In this document: positions 26,802 to 33,999 of the stretch, piece after piece
How positions within the stretch are numbered: the first letter of the stretch is position 1
Layout of the letters: each line of letters starts with the position of its first letter
Assembly (NCBI RefSeq): GCF_001639265.1
Contig: NZ_LWMT01000284.1
Coordinates: 1 to 33,999, forward strand
Source: Methanobrevibacter filiformis
Lineage (GTDB): Archaea > Methanobacteriota > Methanobacteria > Methanobacteriales > Methanobacteriaceae
Length of the DNA: 33,999 nt
Direction: 5' to 3'
Notes under the pieces: model-generated
Seen by the model: the letters and a program-made list of their open reading frames with translations, nothing else
What the model was told of the DNA's origin: nothing
Databases searched by the model: none
Program-made: the position numbers and the translations under genes

Positions 26802-27944
26802 ATGGCAGAAAAGCGTGACTACTATGAAGTCCTTGGAGTGGAAAAAGAAGCCAATGAAAAAGAGATAAAAAAAGCTTATCGTAAATTGGCTATGAAATAC
26901 CATCCTGATGTTAGTGAGGAAGAAGAAGCTACAGAGAAATTTAAAGAAATAAGTGAAGCTTACGCTGTTTTATCAGATGAAGATAAAAAGCAAAAATATG
27001 ATCAATTTGGTCATGCTGGAATGGATGGATTCTCCACTGAAGACATATTTAGAAATGCGAACTTTGATGACATATTCTCAGGTTTTGGCGGGTTTGATGT
27101 AGGAAATATCTTTGATATGTTTGGATTTGGAGGAGGAAGCAGAAGACGAGGTTCTCAAAGAGGTTCGGACATTCAAAGAGAAGTAAGTATAACTTTAGAA
27201 GAAGCAGCAAGTGGTGTTGAGAAAGAGATTAGAGTGAGAAGATACACTACCTGTCCAAGATGTAATGGAAGCAAATCAGAACCAGGAAGCAGTCCTGAAA
27301 CATGCCGAACATGTAATGGAACAGGACAAGTAAAACAAGTGCATAATACCATTCTTGGACAGATGATGAATGTAACAACATGTAGAGAATGTAATGGAGA
27401 AGGAGTAATCATCACAGATCCATGTACAGAGTGTAATGGAAAAGGAAGAGTCCAAGAAGAAACAAATATCGATATTAAAATACCTGCTGGTGTTGAAGAA
27501 GGATCAAGACTTAGAGTCCCAGGAGCAGGAAATGCTGGAGAGAAAAATGCAGGATACGGGGACTTGTATGTCAGAATCTACATAAAGCAACACAAATTCT
27601 TTGAAAGAGAAGGACCAAATCTATACTTAGACAAACAAATAAGTTTTGTTCAAGCAAGTCTTGGAGATAAAATTGATGTTCCAACAATAGATGGTGAAGT
27701 AGAACTTAAAATCCCAGAAGGAACACAAAGTGACAGTGTATTTAGGCTTAGAGGACAAGGAATGCCATATTTACATGGATCAGGAAAAGGAAACCTATAT
27801 GTTACAGTACAAGTAGTAGTTCCTCAAAAACTAAATGTGCAACAAAAAGAATTACTCGAAGAATTTGCATCAATAAGTGGAGAAGAAATCAATAAATATG
27901 AAAAAGGATTCTTCGATAAGGTTAAAGATGCTATTAACCATTAA
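26802..27944 (+). CDS. dnaJ: Chaperone DnaJ, type I Hsp40 (380 aa)
   Basis: J-domain co-chaperone that stimulates DnaK ATPase and delivers substrates. J domain at residues 5-70 with the essential HPD at 34-36 ('[20 protein letters not shown]'), a Gly/Phe-rich region to about 115 ('[21 protein letters not shown]'), four zinc-binding CxxCxGxG-type repeats ('CPRCNGSKS', 'CRTCNGTGQ', 'CRECNGEGV', 'CTECNGKGR') at about 150-225, and the two beta-sandwich C-terminal domains. All parts of a full type I DnaJ are present. AGGTGAATC precedes the ATG. Confidence 0.97.
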   Translation: MAEKRDYYEVLGVEKEANEKEIKKAYRKLAMKYHPDVSEEEEATEKFKEISEAYAVLSDEDKKQKYDQFGHAGMDGFSTEDIFRNANFDDIFSGFGGFDVGNIFDMFGFGGGSRRRGSQRGSDIQREVSITLEEAASGVEKEIRVRRYTTCPRCNGSKSEPGSSPETCRTCNGTGQVKQVHNTILGQMMNVTTCRECNGEGVIITDPCTECNGKGRVQEETNIDIKIPAGVEEGSRLRVPGAGNAGEKNAGYGDLYVRIYIKQHKFFEREGPNLYLDKQISFVQASLGDKIDVPTIDGEVELKIPEGTQSDSVFRLRGQGMPYLHGSGKGNLYVTVQVVVPQKLNVQQKELLEEFASISGEEINKYEKGFFDKVKDAINH

Positions 27945-27987
27945 ACACTCTTATTTTTTTTATTAAATTTTATTTTCTTTTTAATTA

Positions 27988-28153
27988 TTTGAAACAAACT
28001 TTTGAAAAAAGTTTGAACAAAAGTTATTCCAAAATTTAAGCATTTTAAACATAAGAAATGCTTTTATTAATTTGAAACAAACTTTTGAAAAAAGTTTGAA
28101 CAAAAACTATTCCAAAATTTAAGCATTTTAAACATAAGAAATGCTTTTATTAA
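27988..28153 (+). repeat. 83-bp tandem duplication with hairpins, downstream of dnaJ
   Basis: Two copies start at 27988 and 28071; a third begins (TTTGAAA) at 28154 and diverges. Each copy contains two hairpins: AAACTTTT-GA-AAAAGTTT, and AAGCATTT with AAATGCTT across a 10-nt loop followed by TTATT. The copies differ at only a few bases. They act plausibly as a doubled dnaJ terminator. Confidence 0.85.
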
Positions 28154-28765
28154 TTTGAAATAATAACTATATGTATGAAAGAATTATGATTAATTAGCTA
28201 GCTATGAATTCCATTTTCTTAAATAAAATCATAATATATAATAATCCATAGTAATATTATTAATATTATTAACTAATTTTATATATTGAATTAAATAATT
28301 GTTCATTTGATAATTTTCTATCTATTTTTGTTAAATTGATTAATTTCTAACTAGTTACTCCCCCCTATATCATATCCCAAAGAGATTTAATAATTTATGT
28401 CCTATTATATCATTCGTTTACTTAATTATATTCAACACATTAAGTGCAAGTATCTTAATATTAGTTATTAGTTTAAAATTATACAGTGTTAATTATAAGA
28501 TTGATAGAGATAATAATGTAATAAAATTATTAATGAGTTAATAAAAATGAATGAAAATTATTTATTATTAAAAAAATATAATAAATTAAAAAACTATATA
28601 ATAAATAAAAAAATAATATAAATTATATTAGTTTATAAATGAAATTAATGATTATTTAGGGTGATTATTAACTAATCGCTAGTTAGTGAATCAAAACAGA
28701 GCAATTATCTAATGATTCTATGATTTAACTGAAAATTTTTTATAAAAGCAAAGAGATGTGTAAAA
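28154..28765. other. Gene-free AT-rich stretch
   Basis: No reading frame or RNA gene seen. Short TAGTTAG/CTAACTA words recur, including AACTA-N5-TAGTT at 28670-28684, about 80 bp before the next gene; this might be an operator but is weak. Confidence 0.4.
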
Positions 28766-29203
28766 ATGAAAGTGAGTAAAATTTTAATAATAATACTATT
28801 TAGTTTGTGCATATTTGGTTTAATATCTAGTGCTAGTGCAGCAACTAGTAAAACATATAAAATTAAAACTAAAGTTGGAAAAGGAAATTATGGTGTTATT
28901 ACTACAATTAAATTGAAAAAGAATGATAATGTTATTGTTTATTATAATATAAAAACTAGCAAACAAATACCAAAAAATACTATTATTATTTCTAGGGGAT
29001 TAACTAAAACAAGTTATAAGTTAGGTACTGTTAAAATAAAATATACTAAGATAAAAAAGGTTAAAAAAAATAAATATACAACTAAATCATACAAAGTGAA
29101 ATATGATAAAAGAATAAAAGTACCTAAAGGTTATAAACCTTATAGTATTAAATTTACTTATTATAAACTTAAAAAACCTGTTATTTGGTATAAAGTAAAG
29201 TAA
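28766..29203 (+). CDS. Secreted, very basic small protein (145 aa)
   Basis: Begins with a clear Sec signal peptide (MKVSKILIIILFSLCIFGLISSASA, cleavage after the ASA). The mature part of about 120 residues is rich in Lys and Tyr, with alternating short segments such as YKIKTKV, VKIKYTKIKKVKK and YKLKKPVIWYKVK that suggest beta strands. It has no Cys and no membrane anchor. Small secreted proteins of this composition occur near adhesin-like genes in Methanobrevibacter; I know no function. A charge-based interaction with pseudomurein or with acidic surface proteins is possible but speculative. Confidence 0.75.
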   Translation: MKVSKILIIILFSLCIFGLISSASAATSKTYKIKTKVGKGNYGVITTIKLKKNDNVIVYYNIKTSKQIPKNTIIISRGLTKTSYKLGTVKIKYTKIKKVKKNKYTTKSYKVKYDKRIKVPKGYKPYSIKFTYYKLKKPVIWYKVK

Positions 29204-29500
29204 ATTAATTCATTTATTCTTTTTTTTAAACTCCATCATCAATTATTGCCTATTGTTTCCGATTTAAATTATTTTGACTTTAATCCAATGGTATAAGAAC
29301 ATTCTTAACAACATATTTTTATATAGCTGCTTATTCTTTTCATATAATCTTCCAACCCACTATTAAAATCAATTTCATTATTAATAATCTAAATCATGTA
29401 AATAAATAAAATAAATAAAATAAATAAATAAATAAAATTTTTTCTTATTTAATCGGTTATTTAACTTAACTAAATAGATTATTATTTTAAAATAATTATT

Positions 29501-30376
29501 TTATAAGCTTCTCCTGTAAGTAATACCTATTGCCCTAGATACAAAAATTACTAAATATGGACAAAATAATAATCCTGCTATAAAAATACCTATAAAGGGT
29601 ATAATTGCAAAAACAGCTATTATAGCAGTAGCTATTATTAAAATAATTCCAAGTACAATTAAAAATACTATGTAATTTCCCCATCCAATTTCTCTTATTT
29701 TATTAAACACGCCTTTTATATTAATAACTTCTTTTATGTTATCAGTTTCAGATAATCTTGCAAGTGCAGCTATCAAAAATATACTTGCAATAATTGTTAA
29801 AATATAACTTATTGAACCAACAATAAATAAATTATATGATACTAATGTTGGAATTGATGTAGAAACAACATCATGAGCATGGTTATTAATATAGCTAACC
29901 ATTGGAGTGATTACAGTAAAATATCCTAATATAAATGTTATTATTGCTGGAATTATGTTATAAATTATAGAAACTACCAATACTTTTAATCCATCTTTAA
30001 ATGACTTAGTAAAGTTAAAATTTAAAATATTAGAATCTATACCAGCTATTGTATTTCTCATAATATCAACTACAAAACCTAGGATAAATATCACTATAAC
30101 GAATGTTATGATATCGCATATTAAACCAAAGAGAGTAACTCCACCAACTATATCCCCTGTAATTAAAGCTGGGTTTAAACCAACTAATGTTCCAATGAAA
30201 CTTGCTGCTACATTTGCACTTAGTATCATTGGATTAAATACTGATGCAACATTCACTAACATATCTATAAGACTAATAATTCCAAGCAAAAAGAAAAATA
30301 CTCCTAATGTAACTACTTTATTCCAATCCTTAGAGGGATATATAAGAGCTTCTTTAATGTTTCCCATAATATTCAT
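29501..30376 (-). CDS. DUF4013 membrane protein, second copy (291 aa)
   Basis: Typical DUF4013 layout: 'GNIKEALIYPSKDWNKVVTLGVFFFLLGIISLI' at the N-terminus, six or so hydrophobic segments, 'FTKSFKDGLKVLVVSIIYNIIPAIITFILGYF' in the middle, and a conserved 'IREIGWGNYIVFLIVLGIILIIATAI' near the C-terminal end. It is a paralogue of the protein at 16422-17237, with the same starting pattern. AGGTGTGA precedes the ATG at 30376. It stands alone, divergent from the Cys-motif protein. Function unknown; a role in the membrane or in small-molecule export would be a guess. Confidence 0.85.
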   Translation of the reverse strand: MNIMGNIKEALIYPSKDWNKVVTLGVFFFLLGIISLIDMLVNVASVFNPMILSANVAASFIGTLVGLNPALITGDIVGGVTLFGLICDIITFVIVIFILGFVVDIMRNTIAGIDSNILNFNFTKSFKDGLKVLVVSIIYNIIPAIITFILGYFTVITPMVSYINNHAHDVVSTSIPTLVSYNLFIVGSISYILTIIASIFLIAALARLSETDNIKEVINIKGVFNKIREIGWGNYIVFLIVLGIILIIATAIIAVFAIIPFIGIFIAGLLFCPYLVIFVSRAIGITYRRSL

Positions 30377-30493
30377 TTTTTCACACCTTATTAACTGTAC
30401 TTTATTTAATCATACAGCTAAAAATATAAATCTGGAACATATAATATAAAGATTAATCTAAATTATAAAATTTAAAATTCAACAATAATTCAA

Positions 30494-30558
30494 ATGTAAA
30501 ATTCAATCAATAACTTAAATGTAAAAAATATATTCCATATGTAAAAAATAGTTTACAT
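30494..30558. promoter_or_regulatory. Operator-like repeats before the Cys-motif gene
   Basis: ATGTAAAAAATA occurs exactly at 30519-30530 and 30539-30550, 20 bp apart, with a partial ATGTAAA at 30494-30500. The last copy also forms a perfect inverted repeat, ATGTAAA-N6-TTTACAT (30539-30558), that runs directly into the TATA box. Confidence 0.6.
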
Positions 30559-30569
30559 TATATATAAAG
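30558..30569 (+). promoter_or_regulatory. TATA box of the Cys-motif gene
   Basis: TTATATATAAAG, a strong archaeal TATA match, lies 70-82 bp upstream of the ATG at 30640, giving a leader of about 45 nt with AGAGGT as ribosome site. Confidence 0.6.
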
Positions 30570-30639
30570 TTTATGATATAATAAATGTGGTAAAAAATTA
30601 AAATCAAAAGGGATATGTTAAGATAAAAGAGGTATAGCA

Positions 30640-31047
30640 ATGTATTTAATTACTAATATCCAAGATAACACACTAACTACAGGAATAATTAATGAAAGTA
30701 CTCAAAAAATAAAATATAAAGTAGATAAAGATATAGAAAATGTAATATATATTAACAACAATCGTGAAGAAGTAAAATGGGATTTAGGAAGAGTAAATAT
30801 CTCTAAATATGAGTTAAATATGGAAAATATTGATAAATTTTATAAAGAATTGGAAAATATTATGGAACCTCCAATTAAAGATAAAAATATCTTTGTAAAT
30901 ATTATAGTTAACACAAATTTCCTTGCATATGCTATTTTAGAAATAGCTATTAAAAAATTTAATGTTCAAGAGGTTTTCATCATAAACAATGGAAAATTAG
31001 AAAAAGGACATCCTTGTGGTTGTGCTCCAGAAACCATGGGAATTTAA
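30640..31047 (+). CDS. Unrecognised protein with C-terminal HPCGCAPE motif (135 aa)
   Basis: I do not recognise the family. The N-terminal half is strand-rich and polar ('MYLITNIQDNTLTTGIINESTQKIKYKV'), then comes a helix ('NMENIDKFYKELENIM'), a strand 'NIFVNIIVNTNFLAYAILEIAIKKF' and a terminal segment 'VFIINNGKLEKGHPCGCAPETMGI'. The His and two Cys in GHPCGC, close to the C-terminus, are the only ones of note and could bind metal or be modified. There is no signal peptide or membrane segment. The strong TATA box and palindromic repeats upstream suggest regulated expression. It is followed on the same strand, after 258 bp, by the helicase gene. Confidence 0.75.
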   Translation: MYLITNIQDNTLTTGIINESTQKIKYKVDKDIENVIYINNNREEVKWDLGRVNISKYELNMENIDKFYKELENIMEPPIKDKNIFVNIIVNTNFLAYAILEIAIKKFNVQEVFIINNGKLEKGHPCGCAPETMGI

Positions 31048-31305
31048 ATTAAAAAATGATTCTTTTCATACTAATTATAAAACATCCTCTTTAATTTGTA
31101 TGTTCTAATTACTCTATTATTTGCCCTAAATTATTACCTTAATTTTAAGTATTATTCCAAATATTACTTCTCAAATGCTCTTGGACAAACTTTCTATATT
31201 TATAAATCATAATATAAATTAGACAAAATTTCTTATAATAATTATTTTAAAATAAATTTGATTTAAGAAATTTAAATAGAGTTTTGAGAGTTTTGAGGAA
31301 TTTTA

Positions 31306-33075
31306 ATGTTGGTTGAAAAAAATTTGAGGCAAAATATAATTCATGAAAATTATGTAAATAATAATAAATTAAATGATAAGTTAAGTAGTAAATTAAATGA
31401 TTTAAAAATTATTTCAAAAGAAATCGAAGATAATTTTCCTTTTGATAATCCTAGAGAAGGACAATTAGAGATAATTTCAGAAATTGATAATGCAATTAAG
31501 AATGGTTATAAATATATTGTTTTAGAAGCAGGAACTGGAACTGGAAAGTCTGTGATTGCTGCAACACTTGCAAAAATATACAATCCTTCTTTTATATTAA
31601 CAATGACTAAACAACTTCAAGAGCAATACATTAATGACTTTGGAAACCTTGGATTTCAAGCAGTTAAAGGTAGAAATAATTTTAAATGTTTAGATAAATT
31701 ACAGAATCTAAGTAGAACTTCTAAAGATTTAAATTGTGATAGTGGAAGTTGTATGGAAAGATATAATTTTAATTGCGGCTACGGGCTCACAAATATAGAC
31801 TCTGATGATTTTGAATGGTCAAAACATGCTTTTAAAAAATCAAGTTGGAGAAGCAACACTCATTGTAAATATTTAGATCAAAAATCAAATGGTATAAACT
31901 GTGATACAGTTATAATGAATTATGACTATGGATTATACGAATTTAACTATCCTCACGATTTTAAAAAAAGAGAATTGTTAATACTTGATGAAGCACACAA
32001 TATTGAGAAGAAAATAATGAGTTTTGTTGAAATTGAAATATCTAAAGAAGAGTTAAAAAATGAAATTAAGATTGAAGTAAGCTCTGAAGAAATTATGAAT
32101 ATGGAAAATAAAGGGTCTGAATCATGGTTAAGCTTTATAAACTTTTTAATTCGGAAATATAAAAAAGAATTGAAAAAAGTAAAGACTAAAGTTAAAAGTA
32201 AGAATATTTCAAAAAATAATACTGAAACTGAAAGAACAATCCATCATTTAAAAGAAGAAATAGAGAAATATAAACGTTTTGTAAAATATATTGAAAAAGA
32301 CCCTAAAAATTGGGTAATGGTTCATAATAAAGAGAGTTTGTATTTCAAACCATTAAAAATACATGAATATGCAAAAGAGTATCTTTTAAAATTTGGTGAA
32401 GTTTGTTTATTTATGAGTGCCACTATTCTGGATTATAAACACTTTGTTAAATGGTTAGGACTAAATCCAAAAGAAGTATACTCCATTAAAGTTGAAACAC
32501 CATTTTCTTCAGATAAAAGACCTATTAACTCAACAAATAATGTAGACATGAAATTCAACACATTATCTAAAAATGCACCTAAAACAATTAAAATGATTAA
32601 AAATATTTTAGACAATCATGAAGATGAAAAAGGGTTAATTCATGCAGTTAGTTACCAATGTGCGCAATATATAGCTAACAATATCAATGATCCCCGAGTT
32701 ATAACTCATAATTCTGATAATCGAACAAAAATATTAAGAAAGTTTGAAAAAAGCAAAAAACCATTAGTTTTACTTAGTCCTTCAATGAGTGAAGGCATTG
32801 ATTTACCTTATGAAAAATGCAGGTTTCAAATTATATATAAACTACCTTTTCCAAGTACAATGGACAAACAAGTCAACATGAGAGCTAAAAAAGACAGGTA
32901 TTGGTATCCCTATCAAACAATAATGAATTTAGTTCAAACATATGGAAGAGGAATGAGAGCTGAAGATGACTACTGCAATACTTATATATTAGACAGTCGT
33001 TTAAAGTTCTACACAGAAGAAAGTCCATTATATCGTAGATTAGTACCTAAATTCTTTAAAGAAGCTATTATTTAA
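31306..33075 (+). CDS. XPD/DinG-type Fe-S DNA helicase (589 aa)
   Basis: Superfamily 2 helicase of the XPD/DinG/Rad3 group, 5'-3' DNA unwinding in repair. Walker A 'LEAGTGTGKSVIAATL' (residues 76-82), DEAH box 'LLILDEAHNIE' (228-231), motif III-like 'FMSATILD', and C-terminal motifs 'LLSPSMSEGIDLPYEKCRFQIIYKLPFPS' and 'VQTYGRGMRAEDDYCNTYILD' (Q-x-x-G-R-x-x-R). Between Walker A and the DEAH box lie Cys128, 144, 149, 157, 187 and 199, which include the candidates for the 4Fe-4S cluster. Length is normal. The ATG at 31306 has GAGGAA upstream. Methanobacteriales often carry one XPD-like and one or more DinG-like proteins; which this is cannot be decided by eye. Confidence 0.92.
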   Translation: MLVEKNLRQNIIHENYVNNNKLNDKLSSKLNDLKIISKEIEDNFPFDNPREGQLEIISEIDNAIKNGYKYIVLEAGTGTGKSVIAATLAKIYNPSFILTMTKQLQEQYINDFGNLGFQAVKGRNNFKCLDKLQNLSRTSKDLNCDSGSCMERYNFNCGYGLTNIDSDDFEWSKHAFKKSSWRSNTHCKYLDQKSNGINCDTVIMNYDYGLYEFNYPHDFKKRELLILDEAHNIEKKIMSFVEIEISKEELKNEIKIEVSSEEIMNMENKGSESWLSFINFLIRKYKKELKKVKTKVKSKNISKNNTETERTIHHLKEEIEKYKRFVKYIEKDPKNWVMVHNKESLYFKPLKIHEYAKEYLLKFGEVCLFMSATILDYKHFVKWLGLNPKEVYSIKVETPFSSDKRPINSTNNVDMKFNTLSKNAPKTIKMIKNILDNHEDEKGLIHAVSYQCAQYIANNINDPRVITHNSDNRTKILRKFEKSKKPLVLLSPSMSEGIDLPYEKCRFQIIYKLPFPSTMDKQVNMRAKKDRYWYPYQTIMNLVQTYGRGMRAEDDYCNTYILDSRLKFYTEESPLYRRLVPKFFKEAII

Positions 33076-33255
33076 ATATCTATTAATATATATAATAGTA
33101 GCTTTATTTACCTTTATTTACTTCATAATTTCTGTTAAATCCTAAACTCGTCAACAATCAAACAAAAATAAAATAAGTAGCAGTTAAATTGAAGAAATAG
33201 CTATTGATTTATTAATTTAATTATTAATTTAAAAATAAGCAAAGTAATATTATTA

Positions 33256-33557
33256 TATGGAATAGTATGTACATGAGTAACCCATCTTCTGTTTAACAGC
33301 ATTCATCTTTGCGAACTACTTTGCCTCTAACAGTTGTCATTGGCTGTTTTGTTCTTGCACCCTATAGATTGGCCGTTTCACCGATCCTTTTAATGTCAAT
33401 CTGCAAAATGCATCATAATCATTCATTAAAAGACGTTTCGTTTCTGCTCCAGAGTCATACTTCTCAGCATGTGCCTTTAGACACTATAGTTCTGTGTGGT
33501 GGACGGAGTTTCCTCGAGCTAAAAGCTCAGCAGCTGTCTTCGACTTACTATTCCATA
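33256..33557 (-). ncRNA. rnpB: RNase P RNA (archaeal type)
   Basis: The RNA component of RNase P, which removes 5' leaders from pre-tRNAs. The ends pair over 12 bases (33546-33557 with 33256-33267), forming P1. On the minus strand CR I reads GAGGAAACTCCGTCC (33515-33501). Further on are GGTGAAACGGCC (CR II), GTGCAAGAACAAAAC (CR III), AGTTCGCAAAGATGAATGC and ACAGAAGATGGGTTACTC (CR V region, to 33275). P4 can be formed as AAC-(U bulge)-CCGUC with GAUGGGUU-type pairing. At about 300 nt the length suits archaeal type A. An 84-codon frame on the opposite strand is a shadow. Confidence 0.93.
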
Positions 33558-33999
33558 ATGTAAGTAATTAGATAAATAAAACTATTATTAATATATTTTA
33601 TATTAATTTATAACCTTATACTTTAAATGATTACTTAAATTATATTTATAATAATCAATATGATATATATTTTACTATTAATAAATATGAAAAGTAATAA
33701 GTAAATATATACTCCCATTTTCCTTAAAATTAGTTTATTAAGTAGATAAAGATTAAATATATAATATTTAATGAAATTAGTGGCATTTATTCCTTTATAA
33801 TATTGTAAAACATCCCCTATTAACACCTATTAACACTAAAAAAATTTCACAAAGTTTCAATTTAGGTATTTAAGGAGATCTTCCATAATTCATTGATTAG
33901 TTAATTGATATTTATTGGTTTATATTGTGATGATGAAGTAATATTAAGTTAAAATAAGGATTATTATTTAGTTTATTGGGTTTTAAGTGGGTTATGTTT
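33558..33999. other. AT-rich region to the end of the window
   Basis: No gene seen. The part next to rnpB holds TAAAATATAT (minus strand, about 33592-33601), a possible TATA box for the RNase P RNA. No frame is open at the right edge. Confidence 0.4.

Noticed and set aside
28670-28684. AACTA-N5-TAGTT inverted repeat before the secreted basic protein
   Set aside because: The arms are only five bases and a single copy is present, so it is not distinguishable from chance in AT-rich DNA.
33309-33563. An 84-codon plus-strand frame
   Set aside because: It covers the RNase P RNA on the opposite strand, whose conserved blocks and closing helix explain the sequence.

Overview
The window is very AT-rich archaeal DNA and reads as a Methanobacteriales methanogen, most likely Methanobrevibacter or a close relative. 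The clues are an archaeal Hjc resolvase, a tRNA-Trp gene with a bulge-helix-bulge intron carrying C/D boxes, an archaeal RNase P RNA, HypF and LarB for hydrogenase and nickel cofactors, two DUF4013 membrane proteins, TATA-box/Shine-Dalgarno style signals, and a giant Asn/Thr-rich adhesin-like surface protein. No phage, IS element, CRISPR array or rRNA was seen. The genus is an inference; nothing was compared with a database.

Layout. 1-3500: a MazG-like pyrophosphohydrolase, a decayed 3' end of an MFS drug exporter gene, an AAA-ATPase/PD-(D/E)XK protein and an MBL-fold hydrolase. 3600-5300: a minus-strand tRNA block in transcription order Asn, CAU (Met or Ile2), Glu, Leu, His, then the hjc gene, then Cys and intron-containing Trp. 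5500-10600: a zinc-ribbon membrane protein divergent from an unusual radical SAM protein, then gatB, a CBS-ParB-like protein and hisE. 10600-12570 (minus): a GNAT acetyltransferase and a larB gene carrying an Asp-rich 33-bp minisatellite. 12700-17240: a small membrane protein, hypF, an XRE regulator and a DUF4013 membrane protein. 18085-22104: a 1339-residue adhesin-like protein. Its signal peptide can only be completed by starting at an AUA codon behind a perfect Shine-Dalgarno sequence. 22575-27944: a winged-helix regulator divergent from grpE-dnaK-dnaJ. 27945-33075: an 83-bp tandem duplication, a secreted basic protein, a second DUF4013 protein, an unknown Cys-containing protein behind an operator-like palindrome, and an XPD/DinG-type helicase. 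33256-33557 (minus): RNase P RNA.

The strongest functional unit is the heat-shock locus. A 13-bp palindrome, TAAC-N5-GTTA, occurs once at the promoter of the regulator gene and three times, 33-34 bp apart, upstream of grpE, and in two cases abuts a TATA box. This looks like an autoregulated repressor with its operators.

The strongest genome-scale signal is a 10-bp palindrome, AATAGCTATT. I count 16 exact copies in 34 kb, four of them intergenic, where base composition alone predicts fewer than one. It resembles the highly iterated palindromes known from cyanobacteria and deserves a whole-genome count.
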